DNA from: Acinetobacter parvus DSM 16617 = CIP 108168
Lineage (GTDB): Bacteria; Pseudomonadota; Gammaproteobacteria; Pseudomonadales; Moraxellaceae
DNA: 64,000 bases
Assembly: GCF_000368025.1 (NCBI RefSeq)
Contig: NZ_KB849212.1
Location: 818,365 to 882,364, forward strand
Direction: 5' to 3'
Both the position numbers and the translations under genes were made by a program. This document shows, piece after piece, positions 48,503 through 57,338 of this stretch (the stretch's first letter is position 1; each line of letters begins with the position of its first letter). The notes under the pieces are model-generated. The model was not told where the DNA came from. It saw only the letters and a list, made by a program, of their open reading frames with translations, and did not search any database.

Positions 48503-50149
48503 CTAGATTTTATTTTTACCGCTTTGTTTATAACGTTTGGCTGGCCAGGTCATGACAAAACGCGCCCCACCCAAGTTTGGGCTTTGGTCAACCTGAATCT
48601 CACCACCAAACCAGTAGGCGATACGACTTACGATCGAAAGGCCTAAACCATAGCCACCCGATGCACGGGTACGGCTATCGTCCAGACGCGCAAACGCCTC
48701 AAAAATGCGAGAGCGCTCCTGCTCTGGAATCCCTGGACCATCATCCTCCACACACACATAAGCCTTGCCATCAGCACGCACACCACCACTGATACGCACC
48801 TTGTTGTCACAGTAGCGCACTGCATTGCCCACAAGGTTCTGTACCACACGGTGCAGGTAACGGCGCTCGGCATCAACACGCAATGTCAAAGGCGGCGCAA
48901 TCAGTTCAATTTCTTTCTGGGTTTTGAGTGCCTCAGTCTCCATTACCACCTGATCCAGCACCTCGACCAACACAAGGTCTTCAAAATCAAGCGATGGTGT
49001 GCCCTGCTCCAGTTTGGCATAGGTCATGATCTCATCAATCAGGGTATTGAGCGCCTCAATATCCTTGTCAATCATTTCCACCTGCTGAATACGGTAACTG
49101 TAGTCGTCCTCTTCCGCCAGCATCTCCATACCAAAGCGGATACGGGCCACAGGCGTTCTCAGCTCATGCGAAACCGCGCGCATCAATTCCCGCTGTGCCT
49201 CAATCAGGCGCTGGATATGGTCTGACATATTGTTATAACTTGATGCCAGATTTGCCATTTCATCGGTCCCCTCTATCGGGACACGCAATGACAGGTCGCC
49301 TGACTTCATTTTATTCAGGGCATGACGAACCTGACGGATTTTACGTTCAAGCGGTAGAATCAAACCATAAACACCCAAGCTCAATAAAAACAGGCTGAAC
49401 AGGGTGATACCAGCCGCAAGCTGGAAAGGCATCCAGTTGAACATGGGCACTGGGCCTAGAACCAATACCTGTGCAGGGTGGTTAGGCATGGGAGACACAA
49501 TCGAGATGGTGGTGCCACGTATACTGGCGCTGTCTTTATAAAGCAGCACGCTCTGGTCCTGACGCAAACGGCCAATCTGCTCAGAGTCGAGGTTAATGTC
49601 TCGGATATCGGCAATTTCAATGGGATAATAGAAGTGCTTTTTAATTTTTTCCAGATATTCGCGCTCTTGACCTGGATAAAAGATCAGGTAGTCCAGCACA
49701 AAAATCGGCAGCGCTTTCATCTGCCGTTCACCTATTTTATCCACCTTAATGTAGAGAAAATGTTTGGGATCGTCTTTCAGCCCAATAATCACATAACCAA
49801 TACCATTATTGGCATCGTAACGAACCACAGACTTTTGTTCGGCAATCCGCTTTCGCTCGGTACGGGAAAGTTCCACCCGCGCCGCATCAACATAGTAGAT
49901 CGGAAGCTCCAGCAAATCCGAAGCATCTGAAATCCAGTCCAGCTTTTGCTGTTTTTCTGGTTGGCGAGCCACGCCCTCACTGATGACATAGGAAATACCA
50001 TCTGTCAGGGATTCACGATATTCCTGCGCCCGTTGGTAGTTGATGATCTGCACCAGCAAATAACAGAATACCGCCACAACAACGACCAAAACCACCAGTC
50101 CAGCATAAATACGCAAGAATATGCTGTTTTTCAGTACTCGACTTACCAT
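48503..50149 (-). CDS. bfmS: Sensor histidine kinase BfmS
   Basis: A 548-residue inner membrane sensor kinase. A first helix at about residues 10-33, a periplasmic domain of about 200 residues, a second helix near 240-262, then HAMP (LALNKMKSGDLSLRV-like), the phospho-acceptor box AVSHELRTPVARIRFGMEML, the N box NLVGNAVRYCDN, and ATP loops VEDDGPGIPEQERSR and GGYGLGLSIVSRI. Its pairing with BfmR and the position next to nrdA identify it. In Acinetobacter baumannii this pair controls Csu pili, biofilm, envelope stress and virulence. Transcribed after bfmR with a 100-base gap. Confidence 0.92.
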   Translation of the reverse strand: MVSRVLKNSIFLRIYAGLVVLVVVVAVFCYLLVQIINYQRAQEYRESLTDGISYVISEGVARQPEKQQKLDWISDASDLLELPIYYVDAARVELSRTERKRIAEQKSVVRYDANNGIGYVIIGLKDDPKHFLYIKVDKIGERQMKALPIFVLDYLIFYPGQEREYLEKIKKHFYYPIEIADIRDINLDSEQIGRLRQDQSVLLYKDSASIRGTTISIVSPMPNHPAQVLVLGPVPMFNWMPFQLAAGITLFSLFLLSLGVYGLILPLERKIRQVRHALNKMKSGDLSLRVPIEGTDEMANLASSYNNMSDHIQRLIEAQRELMRAVSHELRTPVARIRFGMEMLAEEDDYSYRIQQVEMIDKDIEALNTLIDEIMTYAKLEQGTPSLDFEDLVLVEVLDQVVMETEALKTQKEIELIAPPLTLRVDAERRYLHRVVQNLVGNAVRYCDNKVRISGGVRADGKAYVCVEDDGPGIPEQERSRIFEAFARLDDSRTRASGGYGLGLSIVSRIAYWFGGEIQVDQSPNLGGARFVMTWPAKRYKQSGKNKI

Positions 50150-50249
50150 AAAGAAAATAGCCCGAGTGAATTAATGCGCTGACTCAATATCAAAATGAAT
50201 ATTAGGCGAACACAGTTCGCCCCTACCCAAGTTTCAATGATGAATGGAA

Positions 50250-50966
50250 TTACATACCATGGGTTTGCTTGACGAACAAATAACCCTTGCTACGAACGGT
50301 CTTGATACGCTTTGGATTTTCTGGATCATCACCAATTTTTGGACGGATACGGGAGATACGCACATCAATTGAACGGTCCTGACCATCGTATTCAATGCCA
50401 CGTAAACGCTCAAAGATGTCTTCACGGGAAAGGATACGGCCCGCATTTGAAGCCAACAACCATAACAGGTCATATTCCGCGCTGGTGAAATCAACCAGTT
50501 CACCATTCAGGGTCACAGAACGACCACCGTTATCAATCACCAGATCATCAAACTCGATACGTTGCGCCACTTCATCCTCAACCGTCTTGTCGGTACGGCG
50601 TAATAACGCACGGATACGTGCAAGCAAGACACGTGGCTGCACAGGCTTGGCAACATAGTCATCTGCACCCATTTCCAGACCTAGCACCTGATCCATATCT
50701 TCAGTACGCGCAGTCAGCATCAGGATCGGTTGATGATAATGTGGACGCACTTCACGACAAACGGTTAGACCATCCGCCCCAGGCAACATCACATCCAATA
50801 CCACTAAATCAGGCTGCTCACTGGTAATACGACGAATGGCACGATTACCATCAGTTTCAACCCCAACTTCCAAACCGTTACGGATTAAATACTCCTGGGT
50901 TAAGCGTGCTAAACGTTCGTCATCTTCAACGATCAAAATCTTTGGTAACTTTTCTTCTTGGCTCAT
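50250..50966 (-). CDS. bfmR: Response regulator BfmR (OmpR family)
   Basis: A 238-residue OmpR-type regulator. The receiver domain begins PKILIVEDDERLARLTQEYL, has the phospho-acceptor D58 in VVLDVMLPGADG, Thr in MLTARTED and Lys in DDYVAKPVQPR. The winged helix covers about residues 135-235 with AEYDLLWLLASNAGRILSRE and SIDVRISRIRPKIG. D58 is the position known in BfmR. It lies 520 bases from the divergent nrdA start, a gap large enough for autoregulatory sites. Confidence 0.95.
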   Translation of the reverse strand: MSQEEKLPKILIVEDDERLARLTQEYLIRNGLEVGVETDGNRAIRRITSEQPDLVVLDVMLPGADGLTVCREVRPHYHQPILMLTARTEDMDQVLGLEMGADDYVAKPVQPRVLLARIRALLRRTDKTVEDEVAQRIEFDDLVIDNGGRSVTLNGELVDFTSAEYDLLWLLASNAGRILSREDIFERLRGIEYDGQDRSIDVRISRIRPKIGDDPENPKRIKTVRSKGYLFVKQTHGM

Positions 50967-51232
50967 TTATTTGCCCCTAATAATTTTACAGATACATTGG
51001 TTTATGATTTGCAATATACACACGTTTACATTGTAAACAAGTGGTCGTTCACCAAACTGATACACGTCCACCCAGTTTTGTTATATTTTTATTAATATTA
51101 TGAATTTTAATGTCTTTTTCAGAATTGCATGCTTGTTATAAACAACATAGATATTGAGTATAAATTTTGTACCAGTATTAAACAATTTGTTTCTTTGCGC
51201 TTCCGAAATAATTTAAGTGTCTGTTTTTTGAG

Positions 51233-51241
51233 TTATCCACA
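51233..51241 (+). promoter_or_regulatory. DnaA box upstream of nrdA
   Basis: A perfect TTATCCACA (consensus TTATNCACA) lies 248 bases before the nrdA start, followed seven bases later by a partial copy TTATCTATA. DnaA is known to control nrdAB in E. coli through boxes in the promoter region. Confidence 0.5.
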
Positions 51242-51354
51242 GAGTTATCTATACGTCTTTTTAAAGCCCTTTGCTATGCTATGTGTCTGTGAATACAGCA
51301 GTTAAAACACAAAAAAAACTTTAGTAAAATGTCAAGATTGATATGCTGTTAAAA

Positions 51355-51402
51355 ATCCCGTATCTTGTGTTGAAAATAATCTTTAACCACTAAGTATTGT
51401 GT
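51355..51402. promoter_or_regulatory. Probable pair of NrdR boxes before nrdA
   Basis: Two 16-base sites at 51355-51370 and 51387-51402 fit the NrdR box (acaCwAtATaTwGtgt) at 11 and 13 of 16 positions; both end in a conserved TTGTGT half. Their starts are 32 bases apart, the three-turn spacing typical for NrdR pairs. They lie 86-134 bases before nrdA. NrdR is the ATP/dATP-sensing repressor of ribonucleotide reductase genes. Confidence 0.65.
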
Positions 51403-51488
51403 TTATCCCTCAAACATCGTGGCATATTTTGTGCACGATTCAAACGGTCTATGAACATAAAAATAGATGATAATGGAGCTATGCTGAC

Positions 51489-54323
51489 ATGAGCATCATC
51501 ACTTCCACACCTGGCCAAATTCAGGTTATTAAGCGCACTGGAGAAATCGCGACATTTAATGCCGAGAAGATTTCTGTTGCGATTGGAAAAGCCTTTTTAG
51601 CTGTTGAAGGTCAGCAGGGAGCCGACTCAAGTCGTATCCATGACCGTATTGAGCAACTCACAGAGATGGTGCTGAATACCTTTAATCGCCGTTTACCGTC
51701 AGGCGGCACAATTCATATTGAAGAGATTCAGGACCAGGTTGAATTGGCGTTGATGCGCACAGGCGAGCAAAAGGTTGCCCGTGCCTACGTGATTTACCGT
51801 GAACAGCGTGCCACCGCCCGTCAGCAGGCAGGTGCGAACCATCATCCTACCCTACAGATTACTGATGCTAATGGTCAGCTCCAGCCATTGGACCTGAGTG
51901 CGCTTACAGCCACCATTGAAACTGCAAGTGCGGGTCTTGAAGGGATTGATGTTCAGGCCATTGTCGATGAAACCGTTAAGAACCTCTATAACGGTGTAAA
52001 GGAAAGCGACATTGCTACCACCATGATGATGGCAACCCGTACCCGTATTGAACAAGAGCCAAACTATACTTATGTGACTGCACGTTTGTTGTGTAATGAG
52101 CTTGTTGGTACTGGATTAGAATTCTTAGGTTTATCAACAGATACCCTGGAAAGCGATGCTTTAGAACCTTTCTTGAAGAAAGGGATCGAGCTTGATCTTT
52201 TATCTCCTGATCTTCTTAATTTTGACCTTGCTAAATTGTCAGCAGCGATTCAACCTGAACGCTCAAATCAATTTACCTATCTAGGTCTACAAACTTTATT
52301 CGATCGTTACTTCATTCATTCAAATGGCGTACGTTTTGAATTACCACAATTATTCTTTATGCGTGTGTCAATGGGTCTCGCACTCAATGAAGAAAACAAA
52401 GAAGACCGTGCAATCGAGTTCTATAACTTATTATCTAGCTTCGATTACATGGCCTCTACGCCAACGCTATTTAACTCTGGTACATTACGCCCACAATTAT
52501 CCAGCTGTTATTTAACAACAATTGGTGATGACCTATATGACATTTATGGTGCGATGCGTGACAACGCCATGCTGTCTAAATGGGCAGGCGGTTTAGGTAA
52601 TGACTGGACACCTGTACGTGCTTTGAACTCTTATATCAAGGGCACAAATGGTAAGTCTCAAGGTGTTGTTCCATTCCTTAAAGTAGCGAATGATACCGCT
52701 GTTGCGGTCAACCAAGGTGGTAAGCGTAAAGGTGCGGTTTGTGCGTACTTAGAAACCTGGCACTTAGACATTGAAGAATTCCTAGAGTTACGTAAAAACA
52801 CAGGGGATGACCGCCGTCGTACTCACGACATGAATACAGCGAACTGGGTTCCTGATTTATTCATGCAACGTGTATTTGAAGATGCTGAATGGACATTATT
52901 TACACCTTCAGAAACACCTGATCTACACGATCTAACAGGTGCTGAGTTTGCTGAACGTTATACGCATTACGAAGCAGTAGCAAAAGAACAAAACATGTTG
53001 CACAAGAAAATCCGTGCAAAAGATTTGTGGCGCAAAATGCTTTCCATGTTATTTGAAACAGGCCATCCGTGGATCACATTCAAAGACGTATGTAACTTAC
53101 GTTCACCACAACAACATGTTGGCGTGGTGCACTCATCAAACTTGTGTACTGAAATTACATTGAACACAAGCCAAGATGAAATCGCTGTTTGTAACTTGGG
53201 TTCGATTAACCTAGTACAACACGTTCAAGGTGGAGTGTTAGATCGTGAGAAATTAGCTCGCACGATTAAAACTGCGGTACGCATGCTCGATAACGTAATC
53301 GACATTAACTACTACGCTGTACCACAAGCGAAAAACTCGAATTTAAAGCATCGCCCTGTCGGTATGGGTATCATGGGCTTCCAGGATGCACTTTATGAAA
53401 TGGGCATCGCCTACGGTTCAGATGCAGCAGTTGACTTTGCCGATGAATCTATGGAAGTGATCAGTTACTACGCAATTCAAACATCAAGCGATCTTGCGCT
53501 TGAACGTGGTGCTTACTCAACATTTAAAGGTTCATTGTGGGATCAAGGCATCCTACCAATCGACTCTTTAGAGTTAGTTGCTAAATCACGTCCTGAACGT
53601 ATGTTCGAAGTTGATCGTACTCAACGTTTGGATTGGGATAGCTTACGTGCCAAAGTTCAAAAAGATGGTATGCGTAACTCAAATGTAATGGCGATTGCAC
53701 CAACCGCAACCATTTCAAACATTTGTGGTGTGTCTCAGTCGATTGAGCCGACATTCCAAAACTTGTATGTAAAATCTAACCTTTCAGGTGAATTCACAGT
53801 AATCAACCCTTACCTTGTTCGTGCATTAAAAGAACGTGGTCTGTGGGATACCGTGATGGTAAATGACCTGAAACACTTTGAAGGTTCAGTACAAAAGATT
53901 GCACGTATTCCTGAGGAATTGAAAGCAATCTTCGCAACTGCGTTTGAAGTAGATACACGTTGGATCGTTGATGCTGCATCACGCCGTCAAAAATGGATTG
54001 ATCAGGCGCAGTCGCTTAATCTTTACATTGCTGGTGCAAATGGTAAGAAACTGGACATTACCTATAAGATGGCATGGTTACGTGGTCTTAAAACGACTTA
54101 TTACCTCCGTGCTTTGGGTGCGACCTCTGCGGAGAAATCAACAATCAATACAGGTGCATTGAACGCAGTTAAACCAGCATCGGTTGAAGCACCTGTTGTT
54201 GCGGCACAGGCAGTGGTTGTAGAGAAAAAACCTGACGTACAAGTTGAAGAGGATTTTGCTACGGCTGCACCTGTACCATTGGCGTGTTCAATCGACAATC
54301 CAGATTGTGAAGCTTGTCAGTAA
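51489..54323 (+). CDS. nrdA: Class Ia ribonucleotide reductase, alpha subunit
   Basis: Reduces ribonucleotides to deoxyribonucleotides with NrdB. The 944-residue protein has an N-terminal ATP cone (QVIKRTGEIATFNAEKISVA, with MRTGEQKVARAYVIYREQR) for allosteric control, the active-site cysteines in QLSSCYLTTIGDD and SNLCTEITLNTS, the radical-transfer tyrosines near the end of the barrel and the C-terminal redox pair CEAC. A long Ala/Val-rich linker (about residues 895-930) precedes the tail. The region between the cone and the barrel is longer than in E. coli NrdA (761 residues), probably a second cone-like helical segment. Confidence 0.95.
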   Translation: MSIITSTPGQIQVIKRTGEIATFNAEKISVAIGKAFLAVEGQQGADSSRIHDRIEQLTEMVLNTFNRRLPSGGTIHIEEIQDQVELALMRTGEQKVARAYVIYREQRATARQQAGANHHPTLQITDANGQLQPLDLSALTATIETASAGLEGIDVQAIVDETVKNLYNGVKESDIATTMMMATRTRIEQEPNYTYVTARLLCNELVGTGLEFLGLSTDTLESDALEPFLKKGIELDLLSPDLLNFDLAKLSAAIQPERSNQFTYLGLQTLFDRYFIHSNGVRFELPQLFFMRVSMGLALNEENKEDRAIEFYNLLSSFDYMASTPTLFNSGTLRPQLSSCYLTTIGDDLYDIYGAMRDNAMLSKWAGGLGNDWTPVRALNSYIKGTNGKSQGVVPFLKVANDTAVAVNQGGKRKGAVCAYLETWHLDIEEFLELRKNTGDDRRRTHDMNTANWVPDLFMQRVFEDAEWTLFTPSETPDLHDLTGAEFAERYTHYEAVAKEQNMLHKKIRAKDLWRKMLSMLFETGHPWITFKDVCNLRSPQQHVGVVHSSNLCTEITLNTSQDEIAVCNLGSINLVQHVQGGVLDREKLARTIKTAVRMLDNVIDINYYAVPQAKNSNLKHRPVGMGIMGFQDALYEMGIAYGSDAAVDFADESMEVISYYAIQTSSDLALERGAYSTFKGSLWDQGILPIDSLELVAKSRPERMFEVDRTQRLDWDSLRAKVQKDGMRNSNVMAIAPTATISNICGVSQSIEPTFQNLYVKSNLSGEFTVINPYLVRALKERGLWDTVMVNDLKHFEGSVQKIARIPEELKAIFATAFEVDTRWIVDAASRRQKWIDQAQSLNLYIAGANGKKLDITYKMAWLRGLKTTYYLRALGATSAEKSTINTGALNAVKPASVEAPVVAAQAVVVEKKPDVQVEEDFATAAPVPLACSIDNPDCEACQ

Positions 54324-54394
54324 TTAGATCCTGGAAAAACCCTTCTTAAATAAAGTAGGGTTTATTTAAGATTTAAAGGAAAGAGGCAAAGATT

Positions 54395-54523
54395 ATGTTG
54401 AATATTAGCCATAACTACATGTTAGGCCTAGGTGTTTTAATCTTTGCCTTTATTTTCTTTTATGTACCAATGGTGTATGCATTTTTAGCCATTCGGAAAC
54501 AGCAGCAAAAGCAAGGTCAATAA
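54395..54523 (+). CDS. Small membrane protein between nrdA and nrdB, 42 aa
   Basis: A short frame starting at ATG 54395 behind AGGAAAGAGG and ending with TAA 54521-54523. It begins MLNISHNYMLGLGV, has one hydrophobic helix with several Phe and Tyr (residues about 9-33) and ends in a Gln/Lys-rich tail. It lies 71 bases after nrdA and 24 before the next gene, on the same strand, so it should be part of the nrd transcript. I do not know the family. Confidence 0.6.
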   Translation: MLNISHNYMLGLGVLIFAFIFFYVPMVYAFLAIRKQQQKQGQ

Positions 54524-54547
54524 AGTGCTTTATTGGGAAGTAGAACT

Positions 54548-55012
54548 ATGCTTCAAACTGATTTAGAACGATATGCTAATGCTCCTGCTGTTTTAGTACA
54601 GATTTATGTCGATCGGATAGTACTTCATTATCCATCTTCTACAGAATATCTAACTGAATGTGCACAGTTTTCACATCCACGTTCGTTATTAGGTGATTTT
54701 AGTATCGCTGAAACTACATTAACGCAGTTACTCAAACGTGGTGGTGGCGGTTTTAAGTATTTAGCTCCTTATATGTTTATTCAAGCAATGGAGCGAATGG
54801 AATTTGGTTTAACACAAGTAGAAATACGAGCATTACAAGAGCTAGGGCTAAGTAGCGGGGCAAGAGCGATTGCCATTTATGATGAAACAGGCAAATTATT
54901 AACGCCAAACTCACTTCCTGCAACTATCAATCTCAAACGTTTAGCGATGATGGGATTGATTATTACCCTTTTTGTTTTGCTGTGTTTCTTATGCGCCATT
55001 TTCATTTTTTAA
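54548..55012 (+). CDS. Tail-anchored unknown protein in the nrd operon, 154 aa
   Basis: ATG 54548 gives 154 residues; the frame upstream to 54533 needs a TTG. The soluble part (residues 1-125) is alpha/beta in pattern (APAVLVQIYVDRIVLHYPSS, and KRGGGGFKYLAPYMFIQAME). It ends in one strong membrane helix at about residues 131-153 with no residues after it, a tail anchor. The gene sits between nrdA and nrdB on the same strand, 24 bases after the 42-residue gene and 41 before nrdB. The function is unknown; being in this operon suggests a link to ribonucleotide reductase. Confidence 0.7.
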   Translation: MLQTDLERYANAPAVLVQIYVDRIVLHYPSSTEYLTECAQFSHPRSLLGDFSIAETTLTQLLKRGGGGFKYLAPYMFIQAMERMEFGLTQVEIRALQELGLSSGARAIAIYDETGKLLTPNSLPATINLKRLAMMGLIITLFVLLCFLCAIFIF

Positions 55013-55053
55013 AACTGCAATGTAAATAAATTAAGATTATAGTGAGATTAAAT

Positions 55054-56337
55054 ATGTCTATCCTAAGTTGGGACGATTTTGAAGATGATACGCAAAAACC
55101 GACTGCACCTGAACACAAGTCTGCGTCCCTCGAATCGCAAAAAACGGTTGATACGCAAGTGGTACCTGATGCAGAGCCATCATCACCGCGTATGGCAGCT
55201 CCACAATCCGCTGGAACCAGTACCGTGCGATCAACAAATCCAACCGATTCGCTGGCTAGAGCATCTGAAGCCCTAGAACATCTTGACGTTGCGCCAGGTC
55301 TGGAAGAACTGGAAATGGGCGCACAGCGTGTACAGGTTGATGACAAGGCCATGATCAACTGCCGTGCGGATTTAAACCAGCTTGTGCCATTCAAATATGA
55401 GTGGGCTTGGCAGAAATACTTGGACGGGTGTGCCAACCACTGGATGCCTCAAGAAGTGAACATGAACCACGATATCGCACTTTGGAAGTCTGAAAATGGC
55501 TTGACCGAAGATGAGCGTACGATTGTTATGCGTTCTTTAGGTTTCTTCTCAACAGCAGATTCATTGGTTGCGAACAACTTAGTTTTGGCGATTTATCGTC
55601 ATATTACAAATCCTGAATGCCGCCAATACATTTTGCGTCAAGCATTTGAAGAAGCGATTCACACGCATGCTTACCAATACTGTATCGAATCTTTAGGTAT
55701 GGACGAAGGTGAAGTCTTCAACATGTATCGTGAGATTCCAAGTGTTGCACGTAAAGCATCATGGGGCTTGAAATATACACAATCATTGACTGATCCTAAT
55801 TTCCACACAGGCACACCTGAAAACGACCAGCGTTTATTGCGTAACCTGATCGCATTCTACTGCGTGCTTGAAGGCATTTTCTTCTACTGTGGCTTTACCC
55901 AGATTTTGAGTATGGGCCGCCGTAACAAGATGAACGGTGTTGCTGAACAGTTCCAGTACATTTTGCGTGATGAGTCAATGCACCTGAACTTTGGTATCGA
56001 CATGATCAACCAGATTAAGATTGAGAACCCTCACCTTTGGACAAATGAGTTCCAACAGGAAGTGATTCAAATGATTCTTGAGGGTACCATGCTTGAAATC
56101 GAGTATGCGCGTGACACTATGCCGCGTGGTGTATTGGGCATGAATGCCAGCATGATGGAAGAATACTTGAAGTTCATCTGTAACCGTCGTTTATCTCAGC
56201 TTGGTTTACCAGAGCAGTTTGCTGGCGTGAACAATCCATTTGCGTGGATGTCTGAGATGATGGACTTGCGTAAAGAGAAGAACTTCTTTGAAACGCGGGT
56301 AACGGATTATCAGACTGGTGGTGCGTTAAGCTGGTAA
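55054..56337 (+). CDS. nrdB: Class Ia ribonucleotide reductase, beta subunit
   Basis: Houses the diiron-tyrosyl radical used by NrdA. ATG 55054 starts [12 protein letters not shown]. The first 90 residues are a polar Pro/Ser/Ala/Glu-rich extension, longer than in E. coli NrdB. Iron ligands are in [32 protein letters not shown] and [13 protein letters not shown]. The C-terminal tail that docks to NrdA is at the end ([16 protein letters not shown]). It follows the tail-anchored gene and a terminator comes after. Confidence 0.95.
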   Translation: MSILSWDDFEDDTQKPTAPEHKSASLESQKTVDTQVVPDAEPSSPRMAAPQSAGTSTVRSTNPTDSLARASEALEHLDVAPGLEELEMGAQRVQVDDKAMINCRADLNQLVPFKYEWAWQKYLDGCANHWMPQEVNMNHDIALWKSENGLTEDERTIVMRSLGFFSTADSLVANNLVLAIYRHITNPECRQYILRQAFEEAIHTHAYQYCIESLGMDEGEVFNMYREIPSVARKASWGLKYTQSLTDPNFHTGTPENDQRLLRNLIAFYCVLEGIFFYCGFTQILSMGRRNKMNGVAEQFQYILRDESMHLNFGIDMINQIKIENPHLWTNEFQQEVIQMILEGTMLEIEYARDTMPRGVLGMNASMMEEYLKFICNRRLSQLGLPEQFAGVNNPFAWMSEMMDLRKEKNFFETRVTDYQTGGALSW

Positions 56338-56378
56338 GTTTAATCTACACCACGCGACACATAAGTTGTCATTGATAA

Positions 56379-56404
56379 GAAAACCGCCATTAGTGGCGGT
56401 TTTC
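56379..56404 (+). terminator. Terminator of the nrd operon
   Basis: An 11-bp stem GAAAACCGCCA / TGGCGGTTTTC with a four-base loop, followed by TTGTTT, lies 41 bases after nrdB. Confidence 0.9.
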
Positions 56405-56459
56405 TTGTTTAATAAACACAAGTGCATTGTAAGCGTCCACTGAACCCCATGCCTATTTT

Positions 56460-56581
56460 TTAATTTTGGTCGCATTCAAGCAAAATATCACCATCAATTC
56501 CTATTGAGTTTTCTGCCATTTTTCTTAGTCTGCTTGAAGCCTCATGGCAATCACCGAATAGCTCATAAACTCAAACTTCAC
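56460..56581 (-). pseudogene. Remnant or frameshifted small gene in the nrdB-tRNA gap
   Basis: On the minus strand a GGGAGAGG ribosome-like site precedes GTG AAG TTT GAG. After a one-base slip the sequence reads YELFGDCHEASSRLRKMAEN, then SIGIDGDILLECDQN and TAA at 56460-56462. Alone the downstream open frame covers 36 codons. Its charged, sensible composition suggests it was coding. Family not recognised. The rest of this 450-base gap (56405-56790) holds nothing else I can support. Confidence 0.3.
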
Positions 56582-56790
56582 GACACCTCTCCCAACCTTT
56601 CCACTACACCAAACTTGTCATGCTCTGCGATGTATAGCTAAATTCTAAAAATATTAGTACATGGAAACATCTGTAAAACCTGATTTCCTATGGTTTTAGG
56701 TGTAATGATAAATTACGTATTCAGCTATATTAAAATTCAGACGTAAAAAAACCGCTTTATTAGCGGTATTTTATCTCATCTCTAGGATGA

Positions 56791-56867
56791 TGGTCGGAGC
56801 AGTAGGATTCGAACCTACGACCCCCTGGTCCCAAACCAGGTGCACTACCAGGCTGTGCTATGCTCCG
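56791..56867 (-). tRNA. tRNA-Pro (TGG anticodon), second copy
   Basis: A full cloverleaf on the minus strand: acceptor CGGAGCA / TGCTCCG, D-loop with AGCCTGGTAG, anticodon loop TTTGGGA (anticodon TGG), T-arm GTAGGTTCGAATCCTAC, discriminator A and encoded CCA. It is identical to the copy at 57132-57208. Confidence 0.97.
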
Positions 56868-56871
56868 AATG

Positions 56872-56948
56872 TGGGGTGAATGACGGGATTCGAACCCGCG
56901 ACAACTGGAATCACAATCCAGGGCTCTACCAACTGAGCTACATCCACC
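56872..56948 (-). tRNA. tRNA-His (GTG anticodon)
   Basis: A cloverleaf on the minus strand with anticodon loop TTGTGAT, T-arm GCGGGTTCGAATCCCGT and an encoded CCA. The acceptor stem GTGGATG / CATTCAC is preceded by a genomic G facing discriminator C, the extra G-1 needed by histidyl-tRNA synthetase. Confidence 0.96.
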
Positions 56949-56985
56949 ATAACATATTTTTGATTCTATATACCAAGCTGCCAAA

Positions 56986-57062
56986 TGGCGCGCCTGACAG
57001 GATTCGAACCTGTGACCATCCGCTTAGAAGGCGGATGCTCTATCCAACTGAGCTACAGGCGC
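56986..57062 (-). tRNA. tRNA-Arg (TCT anticodon)
   Basis: A cloverleaf on the minus strand: acceptor GCGCCTG / CAGGCGC, D-arm with AGCTCAGTTGGATAGAG, anticodon loop CTTCTAA (anticodon TCT), T-arm ACAGGTTCGAATCCTGT, and encoded CCA. It reads AGA and AGG codons. Confidence 0.96.
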
Positions 57063-57131
57063 ATAACGATGATAATATTATCAAGCGATACTTCGCCGAT
57101 ATTAAAATAATGTTTTTCAACATCTTTTAAA

Positions 57132-57208
57132 TGGTCGGAGCAGTAGGATTCGAACCTACGACCCCCTGGTCCCAAACCAGGTGCACTACCAGGCTGTGCT
57201 ATGCTCCG
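57132..57208 (-). tRNA. tRNA-Pro (TGG anticodon), first copy
   Basis: First gene in the tRNA operon by transcription order. The sequence is the same as the copy at 56791-56867 over all 77 bases, including the CCA end. It lies about 40 bases after the predicted transcription start. Confidence 0.97.
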
Positions 57209-57253
57209 ATTTCTCAGCTTTTATTGTATCGCACATCGTGCGGTACGGTGTGC

Positions 57254-57282
57254 ATTCTAGGCTTGACGTTGCATCACGTCAA
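57254..57282 (-). promoter_or_regulatory. Sigma-70 promoter of the tRNA operon
   Basis: On the minus strand TTGACG (57277-57282) and TAGAAT (57254-57259) are separated by exactly 17 bases, a near-consensus promoter facing the four tRNA genes. Within the spacer an inverted repeat TTGACGT / ACGTCAA is formed with the -35. Confidence 0.8.
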
Positions 57283-57338
57283 CACCTAGTTTTAAAAAAA
57301 ATGATTTTTCCTTATCAAATGTATATTTAACAAGCATT

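Noticed and set aside
51247..51253. A second full DnaA box TTATCTATA next to the perfect one
   Set aside because: Two mismatches to the consensus; treated only as a partial copy.
56840..57130. A 96-residue plus-strand open frame across the tRNA genes
   Set aside because: It reads the antisense of tRNA-His and tRNA-Arg and gives the well-known spurious peptide of the type RIRTCDHPLRRR.
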